From Nitriliruptoraceae bacterium (GTDB lineage Bacteria > Actinomycetota > Nitriliruptoria > Nitriliruptorales > Nitriliruptoraceae): DNA of 34,598 nucleotides. This document shows positions 17,325-24,366 of this stretch, in pieces. The number at the start of each line of letters is the position of its first letter. Position 1 is the first letter of the stretch. Location of the stretch: contig SLRZ01000034.1 of NCBI GenBank assembly GCA_007130695.1, positions 1-34,598 of the forward strand, written 5' to 3'. A model generated the notes under the pieces. It saw nothing but the letters and a program-made list of their open reading frames with translations. It made no database searches and had not been told where the DNA came from. A program made the translations under genes and the position numbers.

Positions 17325-17353
17325 TTCACGTCGCGCCTCGACGGCCGTACGGT
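17325..17353 (+). promoter_or_regulatory. Candidate promoter for the first whiB gene
   Basis: TTCACG (17325-17330) and TACGGT (17348-17353) are separated by 17 bp. They match 4 of 6 bases of TTGACA and the TAnnnT -10 form, giving a leader of about 25 nt before the GTG at 17385. It is one of the few places in the window with both elements. Confidence 0.45.
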
Positions 17354-17384
17354 GCCCGAACGTTCGAGGGACGAGGAGCGAGTG

Positions 17385-17621
17385 GTGCAGGAAGCCAACT
17401 GGTTGGACCGTGCCCGGTGCCGGGGAATGGACCCGGACCGGTTCTTCGTCCGGGGCATCGCCCAGGCCCGTCCGGTGATCCGTGTGTGCGAGCGCTGCCC
17501 CGTCCGTGACCAGTGCCTGAGCTACGCACTGGACAACGACATCACCTTCGGCGTCTGGGGCGGGCTCACCGAACGTCAGCGTCGCGCCCACCAGCGCAAG
17601 CAGTTCGCCGAGGCCAGTTGA
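17385..17621 (+). CDS. WhiB-family iron-sulfur regulator (WhiB4 position)
   Basis: A 78-residue Wbl protein. Four invariant cysteines, Cys12, Cys35, Cys38 and Cys44 (CxxCx5C in the centre), bind a redox- and NO-sensitive [4Fe-4S] cluster. The GVWGG turn is at 56-60, followed by a basic C-terminal tail (RQRRAHQRK) for DNA contact. Wbl proteins act with the primary sigma factor or bind DNA to respond to oxidative or nitrosative stress. The GTG at 17385 has GAGGAG 6 nt upstream and gives the usual short N-terminus before NWLDRARC; a GTG 3 nt earlier is less well spaced, and an upstream ATG at 17277 would add 36 unlikely residues. It is divergent from ponA2 and convergent with the Get3-like operon, the position of whiB4 in mycobacteria. 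Confidence 0.93.
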   Translation: MQEANWLDRARCRGMDPDRFFVRGIAQARPVIRVCERCPVRDQCLSYALDNDITFGVWGGLTERQRRAHQRKQFAEAS

Positions 17622-17625
17622 CGCG

Positions 17626-18396
17626 CTACAGGTAGCCGCCGACGCTCGGACCCGGGTGGGGGCCCTGTGAGGGTTCGGGGGGCTCCATCCGGCGCTGGAC
17701 GTCCGAGGGCGCCTCGGTGAACGTGCGTCCCCCGAAGTGGTCGCGGATCTCGTCGTCGTAGGAGGCGGCGGTGGAGGCGATCGCGGCGACCGCGGCCTGC
17801 AGTTCGGGCCCGTCGAGCGTCGTGCCGAGCAGGGCGTGGCGCAGCCACACCGCCTGGTTCTGCGGGTCGTAGGAGAACGAGCCGAAGCCCAGCCGGTGGT
17901 TGGTGGTCAGCAGGAACGACCCCAGTCGGGGGGTCAGTTCGACCCCGATGTTGGTGACCGAGAACACCCCGACCTGCGGGCCGATCGGTGACGCGCCGAC
18001 GGTGACGAAGACCCGGGCGTCCTCGTGCACGAACGTGTAGTTACCGAACGCGTCCACCTCGTAGCCGCCGAGGATCGCCCGCAGCAGTCCGCCGACGTAG
18101 TCGCGGAGGTCCTCGGGGTCGAGGAACACCCCGGTCCGGCGCGGCGGGCCCGGGGGGCGCAGGCCCGGAGCGACCTCGGCCAGCGTGCCGGCGGTCGCCG
18201 GACGTCCCTCGTCACCGCCCGTGTCGTGATCGTGGGGGGCGTCGTCGGGGTCCGACCCGGCCCCCTCGTCGCCGCCCTCCTCCTCGTCGCGGCGGTCGTC
18301 GTCGGCCCGACGACGGCCCGCCCACGGCGGCGCGTCGGGATCGGGTCCCATCGGCTGTCCCGGGGTGTCGGTGGTCCGCTCGTCCTCGGTGCTCAT
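17626..18396 (-). CDS. YbjN-domain protein coupled to the Get3-like ATPase pair
   Basis: A 256-residue protein. Residues 1-85 are acidic, Asp/Glu/Pro-rich and likely disordered. Residues about 92-225 resemble the YbjN fold, structurally like type III secretion chaperones: FLDPEDLRDYVGGLLRAILG, VFVTVGASPIGPQVGVFSV, then FGSFSYDPQNQAVWLRHALL and a final helix ending in a Pro/Gly tail. There is no signal peptide or membrane segment, so it is cytoplasmic. Its ATG at 18396 overlaps the stop of the upstream ATPase gene (ATGA), with little Shine-Dalgarno of its own, so it is translationally coupled. The YbjN assignment is by eye and of moderate certainty. The coupling suggests it works with the two ATPases, perhaps as a client-binding or chaperone partner; that is inference. 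Confidence 0.72.
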   Translation of the reverse strand: MSTEDERTTDTPGQPMGPDPDAPPWAGRRRADDDRRDEEEGGDEGAGSDPDDAPHDHDTGGDEGRPATAGTLAEVAPGLRPPGPPRRTGVFLDPEDLRDYVGGLLRAILGGYEVDAFGNYTFVHEDARVFVTVGASPIGPQVGVFSVTNIGVELTPRLGSFLLTTNHRLGFGSFSYDPQNQAVWLRHALLGTTLDGPELQAAVAAIASTAASYDDEIRDHFGGRTFTEAPSDVQRRMEPPEPSQGPHPGPSVGGYL

Positions 18397-19532
18397 GTGT
18401 CGCTCACGGTCGTCAGGGTGCCGGCGATCTCGCCGAGTCCGTCGAGGTCGTGGACGTCGCCGCCGAGCAGCGGTACCTCGACCCGGCTGCCCTCGTGCAC
18501 GCCGTACAACGCGGCACCGACGTCGCGCCGCTGGCGGTGGGCGAGGTTGCGCACGTCCCGCAGCAGCAGCAGCGTGCCGGCGACCGCACGGCCCTCGTCG
18601 CCGTCGTCCTGCTGGTCGGCGGCCGCGACGAGCGCCTCGTCGTCGGGCTCGTCGGGAACCAGGGGCCGGATGCGGTTGACCACGACGCCGGCGGTGTGCA
18701 TGCCCTCCTGCTCGAGCCGCTCGAGGAAGAACTTCGCCTCGCGCAGCGGTGGGGGCTCCGGCGAGGTCACCACCACGAACTGCGAGGCGGGGTCCTGGAG
18801 CAGTTCGAGCACCTGCTCGGCGCGTTCCTTGAAGCCCTCGTACATGCCCTCGAAGTTGCGGAAGAACGAGCCGAGGTCCTCCAGCAGGCTCATGCCCGTC
18901 ACCCGGCCGGCGACCTTCATGAAGCTCGTGGCGCCGAAGCCGACGACGCGGCCCACGCCCTTGCCGGCGGCCATGCCGGGCTTCATCAGCAGGCGCAGTA
19001 GGCGGCCCTCCAGGAAGGAGGTCATGCGCTTGGGCGCGTCGAGGAAGTCCAGCGCCGAGCGGCTCGGCGGGGTGTCGATGATCAGCAGGTCCCACTCGCC
19101 GGTCTCGTGCAGCTCGTGGAGCCGCTCCATCGCCATGTACTCCTGCGTCCCCGACAGGGTGGACGACAGGGTCCGGTAGATCCGGTTCTCCTTGATGGCC
19201 TTCGCGTTGGACCTCGAGGTGGCGTGGCGGTCGATGAGCCGGTCGAAGGTCGTGCCCATGTCCAGCATCATCGCCCACAGCTCGCCGGGCGTGTCCGCAG
19301 GCACCTCGGCGGGATCGTCGTCGAGCCCGTCGAGCCCCATGGCCTGCGCGAGTCGGCGGGCCGGGTCGATCGTCAGCACGAGCGTGCGGCGACCCTCGCG
19401 TGCCGCGGCCAGCCCCAGCGAGGCCGCCACGGTGGTCTTGCCGACCCCGCCCGACCCGGTCACGACCAGGATGTGGGCGTCGCCGACCGGTCCGGCGAGG
19501 CTCTTCGGTGCGTCCTTGGGTGCAGGACTCAT
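18393..19532 (-). CDS. Get3/ArsA-like ATPase, second subunit (signature Lys replaced)
   Basis: A 379-residue SIMIBI-class ATPase. The P-loop is at 26-34, GSGGVGKTT; the deviant Walker A signature lysine normally at position 27 is serine. Asp56-Pro-Ala (TIDPARRLAQAMGL) is the family DPA motif and Asp153 in DTPPSRSALDFL marks switch II. Mid-protein helices (about 165-230, rich in Met, Phe and Leu: RLLRLLMKPGMAAGKGVGRV, SFMKVAGRVTGM) look like the hydrophobic client-binding region of Get3. The ATG at 19532 follows GGAGGAGGC and overlaps the stop of the upstream paralogue by ATGA. The pair resembles M. tuberculosis Rv3679-Rv3680, described as a Get3-like ATPase complex. No cysteines for arsenite binding are seen, so arsenic efflux is unlikely. 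Confidence 0.9.
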   Translation of the reverse strand: MSPAPKDAPKSLAGPVGDAHILVVTGSGGVGKTTVAASLGLAAAREGRRTLVLTIDPARRLAQAMGLDGLDDDPAEVPADTPGELWAMMLDMGTTFDRLIDRHATSRSNAKAIKENRIYRTLSSTLSGTQEYMAMERLHELHETGEWDLLIIDTPPSRSALDFLDAPKRMTSFLEGRLLRLLMKPGMAAGKGVGRVVGFGATSFMKVAGRVTGMSLLEDLGSFFRNFEGMYEGFKERAEQVLELLQDPASQFVVVTSPEPPPLREAKFFLERLEQEGMHTAGVVVNRIRPLVPDEPDDEALVAAADQQDDGDEGRAVAGTLLLLRDVRNLAHRQRRDVGAALYGVHEGSRVEVPLLGGDVHDLDGLGEIAGTLTTVSDT

Positions 19533-20569
19533 GCCGCCTCCTCCGGGTGTGGCAGCAACCCGCGCGCCCGGGGGCCGTCCTCGCCCACCTGCAGCGCCAG
19601 CGCGTCGGCCAGGATCTCGAGGTCGGCCGCGTCGAAGGTGGGGCCGGTCAACAGCGGCAGGTCGAGGACCGGGCTGTCGCCGTCGTCCCGGATGCGTTCG
19701 CGCAGGTCGGTCTGCAGCTCCACCCGGGCCCGGTGTGCCCGGCCGAGGGCGAGCCCCAGTTCCGCGCTGGCGGGTGGCAGCGTCGCGCCGGCCGACCCGG
19801 CGCGTTCGGCGAACCCCTCGGCACCCAACCCGTCGAGCGCGGCCGCGGCCGCCTCGTCCAGGCGGGGCTTGACCACCTGGTTGGCGATCACGGGCCCGAC
19901 CGCCACGCCGGCCTGCTTGAGCGCCGCCACGCCCTCCACCGCCTCCTGGACGGGCATCTCCTCCAGCAGGGTCACGATCACGGCCTGGGCCCGTTTCGGG
20001 TTGGCCAGCATGTCGGCGATCTGAGCGGCCTGGCGCTTGATCGGTCCGACCCGCACGATCTCGGTCACCCCTTCGGGCGACTGCAGGAACGGCACGATCC
20101 GGCCGGTCGGCGGGGCGTCGACGACGATGAGGTCGTAGGCCCGGCGGCCGTCGGGGCGGCGACGCTGCTCGATCTCGTAGATCTTGCCGATCAGCAGCAG
20201 GTCGCGCAGGCCGGGCGCGGCGGTGGTGACGAAGTCCAGCGCGTTGGACCGTTCCATCATCCACTGGACGCGCTTGAGTCCGTAGAACAGTTCGAGGTAT
20301 TCGTAGACGGCCTCCGCCGGATCCAGGGCGGCGCCCCACAGGCCGGGACGGAACTCGCGCTCGGTGTAGTCCCAGGGCGCGGTCTGGAAGGTGCGGGAGA
20401 AGCCCTGCCGCCCCTCCACCTCGACCAGCAGGGTGCGCCGTCCGGAGGCCACACCGGCCAGGGCGAGCGAGGCCGCGACCGTGGTCTTGCCCACCCCGCC
20501 CTTGCCGGTGACCACGGCGACGTGGCTCGACAGCAGTTCGTCGTATCCCTTGGGCGTCTGGGTGCTCAT
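19529..20569 (-). CDS. Get3/ArsA-like ATPase, first subunit
   Basis: A 346-residue SIMIBI ATPase and the first gene of the operon. The P-loop GKGGVGKTT (22-30) keeps the signature Lys23, which in dimeric family members reaches across to the partner's nucleotide. Switch II is VDAPPTGRIVPFL (Asp151), typical of ArsA/Get3. The DPA motif after strand 2 is missing (VEVEGRQGFS at 50-58), whereas the paralogue downstream has DPA but lacks the signature lysine, so the two look complementary, as expected of an obligate heterodimer. The ATG at 20569 has no Shine-Dalgarno; TAGGCT ends 7 nt upstream, which suggests a leaderless message. The stop overlaps the next ATG. The likely role is ATP-driven handling of hydrophobic or tail-anchored clients at the membrane; the clients are unknown. 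Confidence 0.9.
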   Translation of the reverse strand: MSTQTPKGYDELLSSHVAVVTGKGGVGKTTVAASLALAGVASGRRTLLVEVEGRQGFSRTFQTAPWDYTEREFRPGLWGAALDPAEAVYEYLELFYGLKRVQWMMERSNALDFVTTAAPGLRDLLLIGKIYEIEQRRRPDGRRAYDLIVVDAPPTGRIVPFLQSPEGVTEIVRVGPIKRQAAQIADMLANPKRAQAVIVTLLEEMPVQEAVEGVAALKQAGVAVGPVIANQVVKPRLDEAAAAALDGLGAEGFAERAGSAGATLPPASAELGLALGRAHRARVELQTDLRERIRDDGDSPVLDLPLLTGPTFDAADLEILADALALQVGEDGPRARGLLPHPEEAA

Positions 20570-20576
20570 GCACCCG

Positions 20577-20582
20577 AGCCTA
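20577..20582 (-). promoter_or_regulatory. Candidate -10 of a leaderless promoter for the Get3-like operon
   Basis: On the minus strand TAGGCT ends 7 nt before the ATG at 20569, the spacing expected if transcription begins at the start codon. No Shine-Dalgarno is present between them. Confidence 0.5.
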
Positions 20583-20656
20583 GGGAAGTGTGGCGGCTGC
20601 AGGGCCCCGCAGGGTGCACGGCCGGCCACGGTTGCCGTCGGCGGCCCGGGCACGGG

Positions 20657-20662
20657 TACGCT
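20657..20662 (+). promoter_or_regulatory. Candidate -10 of a leaderless promoter for the nfeD-like gene
   Basis: TACGCT ends 8 nt before the ATG at 20671, with no Shine-Dalgarno between them. It faces the leaderless candidate of the Get3-like operon across about 75 bp, so the two divergent promoters could share regulators. Confidence 0.5.
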
Positions 20663-20670
20663 CCGCGGCC

Positions 20671-22074
20671 ATGTTCCCCCTCTTCCCGGCCCTGCGCCGC
20701 CTGTGCCTCTCGTCCGTCCTGGCCCTGGTCGTTCTGGGCATGACGGCGTCCCTGGCGATCGCCCAGGACACCGCCGACGCCGACGACGCGGACGCCGCCG
20801 GGCAGGCCGCGACCCAGGTCGAGATCCTGCCCTTCCACGGCTTCGTGGACCCGCCCGTCGCCGCGCAGATCGAGGACGTGCTGGCACAGGCCGAGGACGA
20901 GGGCTCCGACCTGGTGATCCTCCAGGTCGATTCGGGCGGTGGGGTCTCGGCGGGGGTCGAGGACCTCATCGACCTGCTCGAGGCGTCGCCGGTGCCGGTG
21001 GTCGTCCACGTGGGGCCGCTGGGCACGCGCTCGACCGCCGCCGGTGCCGCCGGGCTGCTGTGGCTGGCCGCGGACGTGCGGGCGGTCTCCAGCGACGCCA
21101 CGGTCGGGCCGCTCTCCCCGTCGGACTTCGCGGCCGGTGAGGCGGACGCCGACGAGGAACTGGTGCGCCGTCTGCTGGGGGAGCAGGCCGACGACGAGCT
21201 GGTGGCCGACCTGCTCGACGGTGCGGTCGACATGGACCGGCTGGCCGAGGCGGGCCTGGTGTCGCTGACCGCGGAGGGCCTGGAACCGCTGCTGCTCGAC
21301 CTCGACGGTGTGACGGTGGAGACCACGGCCGGCCCGCAGGACCTCGAACTCGCCGCCGGGGCGATGGAGGTCCGCTTCCACAGCCTCGGCCTGGTGCGCC
21401 GCCTGCTGCACGCCGCGACCACGGCCCCGTTCATCTATCTGTTGCTGGTCGTCGGGTTGGGCCTGCTGCTGTTCGAGGTGTTCCAGCCGGGCTTCGGCGT
21501 GGCCGGGCTCGCCGGGCTCATCACCGCCGGCATCGGGGTGTTCGGCCTGGTCGTCCTGCCCGTCGTGTGGTGGGCCGTCGCGCTGGTGGTGCTGGGACTG
21601 ATCCTGTATGCCGTGGACACGGCGGTCGCCGGGTTCGGACCGATCACCCTGGCGGCCACGGCGGCCTTCGCGGTCGGCTCGCTCAACTTCTACGCCGCCG
21701 ACGCCCTGGCGTTGCCGTGGCTGCTGGTCGCGCTGGTCACGCTGAGCGCACTGATCTTCTTCGTGTTCGTCATGACGGTGGTGCTGCGCGCACAGGCGGG
21801 CCCGGAGGGGGTGGCGGTCGACGACCTCGTCGGCAAGATCGGCGCGGTGCGCTCGGTGCTCAACCCCGAGGGTCACGTCTACATCGACGGCGCGCTGTGG
21901 CGCGCGAGGTGGACCGGGGACACCCGTCGCGCGAAGGTCGGCACCCCGGTGCGGGTGCACGGTGTCGACGGCCCGGTCGTGCTCGTGGAGCCGTTCGATC
22001 CGCAGGCGGTGCCCGCCGGCTCGGGTGGCCCTGCTGCCTCCGGGGCGGACGTCCCCTCCGGCGAGCACGAGTAG
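20671..22074 (+). CDS. NfeD/ClpP-class membrane protein with apparently inactive protease domain
   Basis: A 467-residue NfeD1b-type protein. A signal peptide spans about 1-32 (cut after AIA or similar). A ClpP-like SppA/NfeD domain follows (about 50-245), with LVILQVDSGGGVSAGVEDL and SPVPVVVHVGPLG. Then come four to five membrane helices (about 265-375, including IYLLLVVGLGLLLFEVFQPG) and a C-terminal NfeD OB-fold (about 380-445: GKIGAVRSVLNPEGHVYIDG, VGTPVRV). Active relatives carry a catalytic Ser in an AASAG motif; here the matching stretch is TAAGAAG (122-128), with Gly125 where Ser is expected, and the RGRN/Lys region is also absent. It is therefore probably a membrane scaffold rather than a protease, perhaps working with a stomatin-like partner elsewhere. 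The ATG has no Shine-Dalgarno, and a leaderless start is likely. Confidence 0.88.
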   Translation: MFPLFPALRRLCLSSVLALVVLGMTASLAIAQDTADADDADAAGQAATQVEILPFHGFVDPPVAAQIEDVLAQAEDEGSDLVILQVDSGGGVSAGVEDLIDLLEASPVPVVVHVGPLGTRSTAAGAAGLLWLAADVRAVSSDATVGPLSPSDFAAGEADADEELVRRLLGEQADDELVADLLDGAVDMDRLAEAGLVSLTAEGLEPLLLDLDGVTVETTAGPQDLELAAGAMEVRFHSLGLVRRLLHAATTAPFIYLLLVVGLGLLLFEVFQPGFGVAGLAGLITAGIGVFGLVVLPVVWWAVALVVLGLILYAVDTAVAGFGPITLAATAAFAVGSLNFYAADALALPWLLVALVTLSALIFFVFVMTVVLRAQAGPEGVAVDDLVGKIGAVRSVLNPEGHVYIDGALWRARWTGDTRRAKVGTPVRVHGVDGPVVLVEPFDPQAVPAGSGGPAASGADVPSGEHE

Positions 22075-22149
22075 CGACCGGTCGCGCGTCCCCGGCCGCT
22101 CCGAGGTCGCGCGTGAGGCCTGGCCTCCCGCGACGCCCGGCCCCGTGGC

Positions 22150-22172
22150 CTCGGGCAGGTCGCTTGCCCGAG
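22150..22172 (+). terminator. Terminator hairpin after the nfeD-like gene
   Basis: CTCGGGCA and TGCCCGAG form a perfect 8-bp stem with a 7-nt loop, 76 nt after the nfeD stop and before the next promoter. Only scattered T residues follow. Confidence 0.6.
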
Positions 22173-22187
22173 TGGCCGGCGTGTTCA

Positions 22188-22238
22188 CCCTTGGCAAGCG
22201 CCAGGGGTCTAGTCAAGGTCGAAGGTCGGCCCTAGGGT
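22188..22238 (+). promoter_or_regulatory. Hairpin/operator-like site and -10 ahead of the second whiB
   Basis: CCCTTGGC-AAGC-GCCAGGGG (22188-22207) is an 8-pair inverted repeat including one G-T pair. TAGGGT (22233-22238) lies 25 nt further on as a candidate -10, giving a leader of about 33 nt. The repeat sits where an upstream activator or repressor would bind. Confidence 0.4.
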
Positions 22239-22276
22239 GCCTGGTCCAGTACTCGAGGCACATAAGGGGGACGTCC

Positions 22277-22561
22277 GTGCGACTGATCGCGGAGGTGTCA
22301 TCGGACGGATGGGAGCGGACCGCTCGCTGCCGGGCTCACGACCCGGCCCTGTTCTTCGGTCCCAACCGGTTCGAACCCAAGCGCGAACGCCTGGAGCGTG
22401 AGGCCCAGGCCAAAGCGGTGTGTGCCACCTGCCCCGCCATACAGGTCTGCCGGGAGTACGCCGTCAACAGCGGCGAGGTCTACGGCGTGTGGGGCGGTCT
22501 CGGTGAGGCCGACCGCCGCGCGATCCTCGAACGCCGCCACGTCACGGCGGCGGCCGGGTGA
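22277..22561 (+). CDS. WhiB-family iron-sulfur regulator (WhiB1/WblE-like)
   Basis: A 94-residue Wbl protein with Cys18, Cys49, Cys52 and Cys58 (CxxCx5C) for a [4Fe-4S] cluster, GVWGG at 70-74, and a basic tail (RRAILERRH). The N-terminal DPALFFGPNRFEPKRERLER segment with its long basic linker resembles WhiB1/WblE-type proteins more than the first whiB in this window. Such proteins bind the primary sigma factor and react with NO. The GTG at 22277 follows AAGGGGG at 6 nt. It is flanked by strong hairpins on both sides, so it appears to be a single-gene unit between nfeD and the DUF4177-RidA operon. Which Wbl subgroup it belongs to would need a tree. Confidence 0.92.
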   Translation: MRLIAEVSSDGWERTARCRAHDPALFFGPNRFEPKRERLEREAQAKAVCATCPAIQVCREYAVNSGEVYGVWGGLGEADRRAILERRHVTAAAG

Positions 22562-22569
22562 GTCGGTGA

Positions 22570-22608
22570 CCGGCGGCGCCCCCGCGGTGTTGCGGGGGCT
22601 CGCGCCGG
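22570..22608 (+). terminator. Strong terminator after the second whiB
   Basis: GCCCCCGC (22578-22585) and GCGGGGGC (22592-22599) form a perfect 8-bp stem with a 6-nt loop. It is extended by an outer CCGGC/GCCGG stem (22570-22574 with 22604-22608). It begins 9 nt after the whiB stop. Confidence 0.75.
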
Positions 22609-22671
22609 TGCGGTAGGAACGGCCTCACGCGCACGTAGCGCGGCCATCGTTGACCCGACCGAAAGCCGACC

Positions 22672-22812
22672 GTGACCATCTGGGAGTACGCCACCGCACC
22701 GCTGATCAGCCACGCGCTGCAGCAGATCCTCAACCAGTGGGGCGACGACGGCTGGGAGCTGGTGACCGTCGAGGAGAACGTCGCCTACTTCAAGCGGCCC
22801 AAGAGCCAGTGA
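22672..22812 (+). CDS. Small DUF4177-like protein
   Basis: A 46-residue protein starting at GTG 22672: MTIWEYATAPL, then LNQWGDDGWELVTV and a closing AYFKRP. The WEY start and the GDDGWELV core are typical of small DUF4177 proteins of unknown function. It overlaps the next gene by GTGA, so RidA translation is coupled to it. The same tiny gene lies before RidA in mycobacteria (Rv3678A, as I recall), which argues that it is real although short. The ribosome site is weak (GAAAG). A TTGACC at 22650-22655 is close to a -35 consensus but too near the start for a standard promoter unless the start lies elsewhere. Confidence 0.8.
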   Translation: MTIWEYATAPLISHALQQILNQWGDDGWELVTVEENVAYFKRPKSQ

Positions 22813-23267
22813 GTACCCCCGACGAGCGGCTGGCGGCGTTGGGCATCGACCTGCCCGAGCCGCCGGCCCCCGCCGCGGCCTACCAGCCCTTCGCGCTCGG
22901 CGGCGGGCTGATCTACACCGCCGGCCAGCTGCCGCTGGTGGGTGGCCGGCTGCCGGTGCGAGGCCGCCTCGGCGCCGACCTCGACACCGCCGCCGGGGCG
23001 GAGCAGGCCCGTGCGGCGGCCGTCAACGTGCTGGCCGTGGCCCGCAAGGCGGCCGGCGATCTCGCGTCCGTGCGGGTGGTCAAGCTCACCGTCTTCGTCA
23101 ACTCCACGCCCGAGTTCGGCGAGCAGCACCTGGTCGCCAACGGCGCCTCGGAGCTGCTTGGCGAGGTGCTGGGCGAGGACGGGGTCCACGCGCGCTCGGC
23201 CGTGGGCGTGGCCGCACTGCCGATGAACGCCCCCGTGGAGGTCGAGGCCATCCTCGAGGCCCGGTGA
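22809..23267 (+). CDS. RidA-family (YjgF/YER057c/UK114) protein
   Basis: A 152-residue member of the longer RidA group: GGLIYTAGQLPLVGGRLPVR, the ARKAAGDLASVRVVKLTVFV core, then RSAVGVAALPMNAPVEVEA. Canonical RidA hydrolyses reactive enamines/imines such as 2-aminoacrylate released by PLP enzymes. The catalytic Arg of RidA proper (in the R-x-x-V-x-V/A region near the end) corresponds to HARSAVGVAALP, with Arg present, so activity is plausible; subgroup function is unproven. The GTG start lies inside the GTGA overlap with the DUF4177 gene. Its own stop overlaps the start of the class V aminotransferase gene by GTGA, so three genes are translationally linked. The gene next to it being a PLP enzyme fits an imine-scavenging role. 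Confidence 0.9.
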   Translation: MSTPDERLAALGIDLPEPPAPAAAYQPFALGGGLIYTAGQLPLVGGRLPVRGRLGADLDTAAGAEQARAAAVNVLAVARKAAGDLASVRVVKLTVFVNSTPEFGEQHLVANGASELLGEVLGEDGVHARSAVGVAALPMNAPVEVEAILEAR

Positions 23268-24331
23268 CACCCCGCCCCGCGGACCGTCCCCGCACGCGGC
23301 TGCCCGAGGCCCAGCAGCTGTTCCCGCATGGCTCCGGCTACCTCGACACGGCCAGCGTGGGCCTGCCGCCCACCCCCGTCACCGACGCGATGCGCACCGC
23401 GATCGACGTCTGGGAGCGCGGTCGGGCCACCCCCGGCGGCTACGACGACGAGATCGATGGCGCACGAGCAGCCTTCGGCCGGCTGGTGGGGGTGTCGGCC
23501 TCCGCGATCGCGGTCGCGAGCCAGGTGTCCTACTTCACCGGCCTGGTCGCCGCCTCGCTGTCGCCGGGGGCCAGGGTGCTGTGTCCCGAGGGCGAGTTCA
23601 CCTCGGTGGTCTTCCCCTTCCTCGCGCGGGAGCACGAGGGCGTGGAGGTGGTGACCGCGCCGCTGGAGGGCCTCGCCGAACGCATCGACGCGGGTGGCCT
23701 CGACCTGGTGGCCTTCTCCGCCGTGCAGTCGGCCGACGGCCGCGTGGCCGACCTCGAGGCCGTCATCGAGGCTTCCTCCCGGCACGGGGTGACGACCTAC
23801 CTCGACGCGACCCAGGCGGCGGGCTGGCTGCCGCTGGATGCCGGACGGTTCGACTACGTCTCGGCCGGGGCCTACAAGTGGCTGCTGTGTCCCCGTGGCA
23901 CCGCCTTCCTCACCGTCCGCGAGGAGCGCCTCGGCGAACTGCCGCCCCTGGCCGCGAGCTGGTACGCCGGCGAGGACCGCTGGGACAGCATCTACGGTCC
24001 CCCGTTGCGGCTGGCGCAGGGGGCACGCCGGCTCGACGTGTCCCCGGCGTGGCTGTGCTGGGGACCGACGCGGGTCGCGTTGGAACTGATCGAGTCGGTG
24101 GGCGTCGAGCGCATCCACGCCCACGACGTCGGCCTGGCCAACGCGCTGCGCGAGCGGCTCGGTCTGTCCGCCTCCGACTCCGCGATCGTCTCGGTGGACG
24201 TCGGTGACGACGTGGGGCCCCTGCCCGCCGACCTGCGCGCCTCGGTGCGGGCGGGCCGCCTACGGGTCTGCTTCCACCTGTACAACACGCCGGCCGACGT
24301 CGACCTGGTGGCCACCTACCTCGGCGCCTGA
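23264..24331 (+). CDS. PLP-dependent class V aminotransferase / cysteine-desulfurase-like enzyme
   Basis: A 355-residue fold-type I PLP enzyme of class V. Asp181 and Gln184 (YLDATQAAGWL) contact the cofactor ring, and Lys205 (SAGAYKWLLCPRG) is the Schiff-base lysine. The N-terminus (YLDTASVGLPP) and VCFHLYNTPADVD at the end suit this group. It lacks the flexible Cys loop expected of IscS/SufS sulfur-transfer enzymes, so a small aminotransferase, lyase or kynureninase-like reaction is more likely than Fe-S assembly; the substrate is unknown. The GTG start overlaps the RidA stop by 4 bp. In mycobacteria I recall the MBL hydrolase at this position instead; here that gene is 3.8 kb further on. 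It converges with selA. Confidence 0.87.
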   Translation: MTPRPADRPRTRLPEAQQLFPHGSGYLDTASVGLPPTPVTDAMRTAIDVWERGRATPGGYDDEIDGARAAFGRLVGVSASAIAVASQVSYFTGLVAASLSPGARVLCPEGEFTSVVFPFLAREHEGVEVVTAPLEGLAERIDAGGLDLVAFSAVQSADGRVADLEAVIEASSRHGVTTYLDATQAAGWLPLDAGRFDYVSAGAYKWLLCPRGTAFLTVREERLGELPPLAASWYAGEDRWDSIYGPPLRLAQGARRLDVSPAWLCWGPTRVALELIESVGVERIHAHDVGLANALRERLGLSASDSAIVSVDVGDDVGPLPADLRASVRAGRLRVCFHLYNTPADVDLVATYLGA

Positions 24332-24366
24332 ACCCGTCCCTGGGGCCCGTGCCCTCTGCGGACGTG

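Noticed and set aside
18393-20569. Arsenite efflux ATPase annotation for the paired ATPases
   Set aside because: No arsenite-binding cysteines, no arsB/acr3 or arsR nearby, and the context matches the mycobacterial Get3-like pair.
22360-22375. GGTTCGAACC-like T-arm motif suggesting another tRNA
   Set aside because: It lies inside the second whiB (residues FGPNRFEPK) and no acceptor or anticodon stem surrounds it.
23264-24331. IscS/SufS cysteine desulfurase
   Set aside because: The PLP lysine and class V fold are present, but no catalytic cysteine loop is evident and no SUF/ISC genes are nearby.
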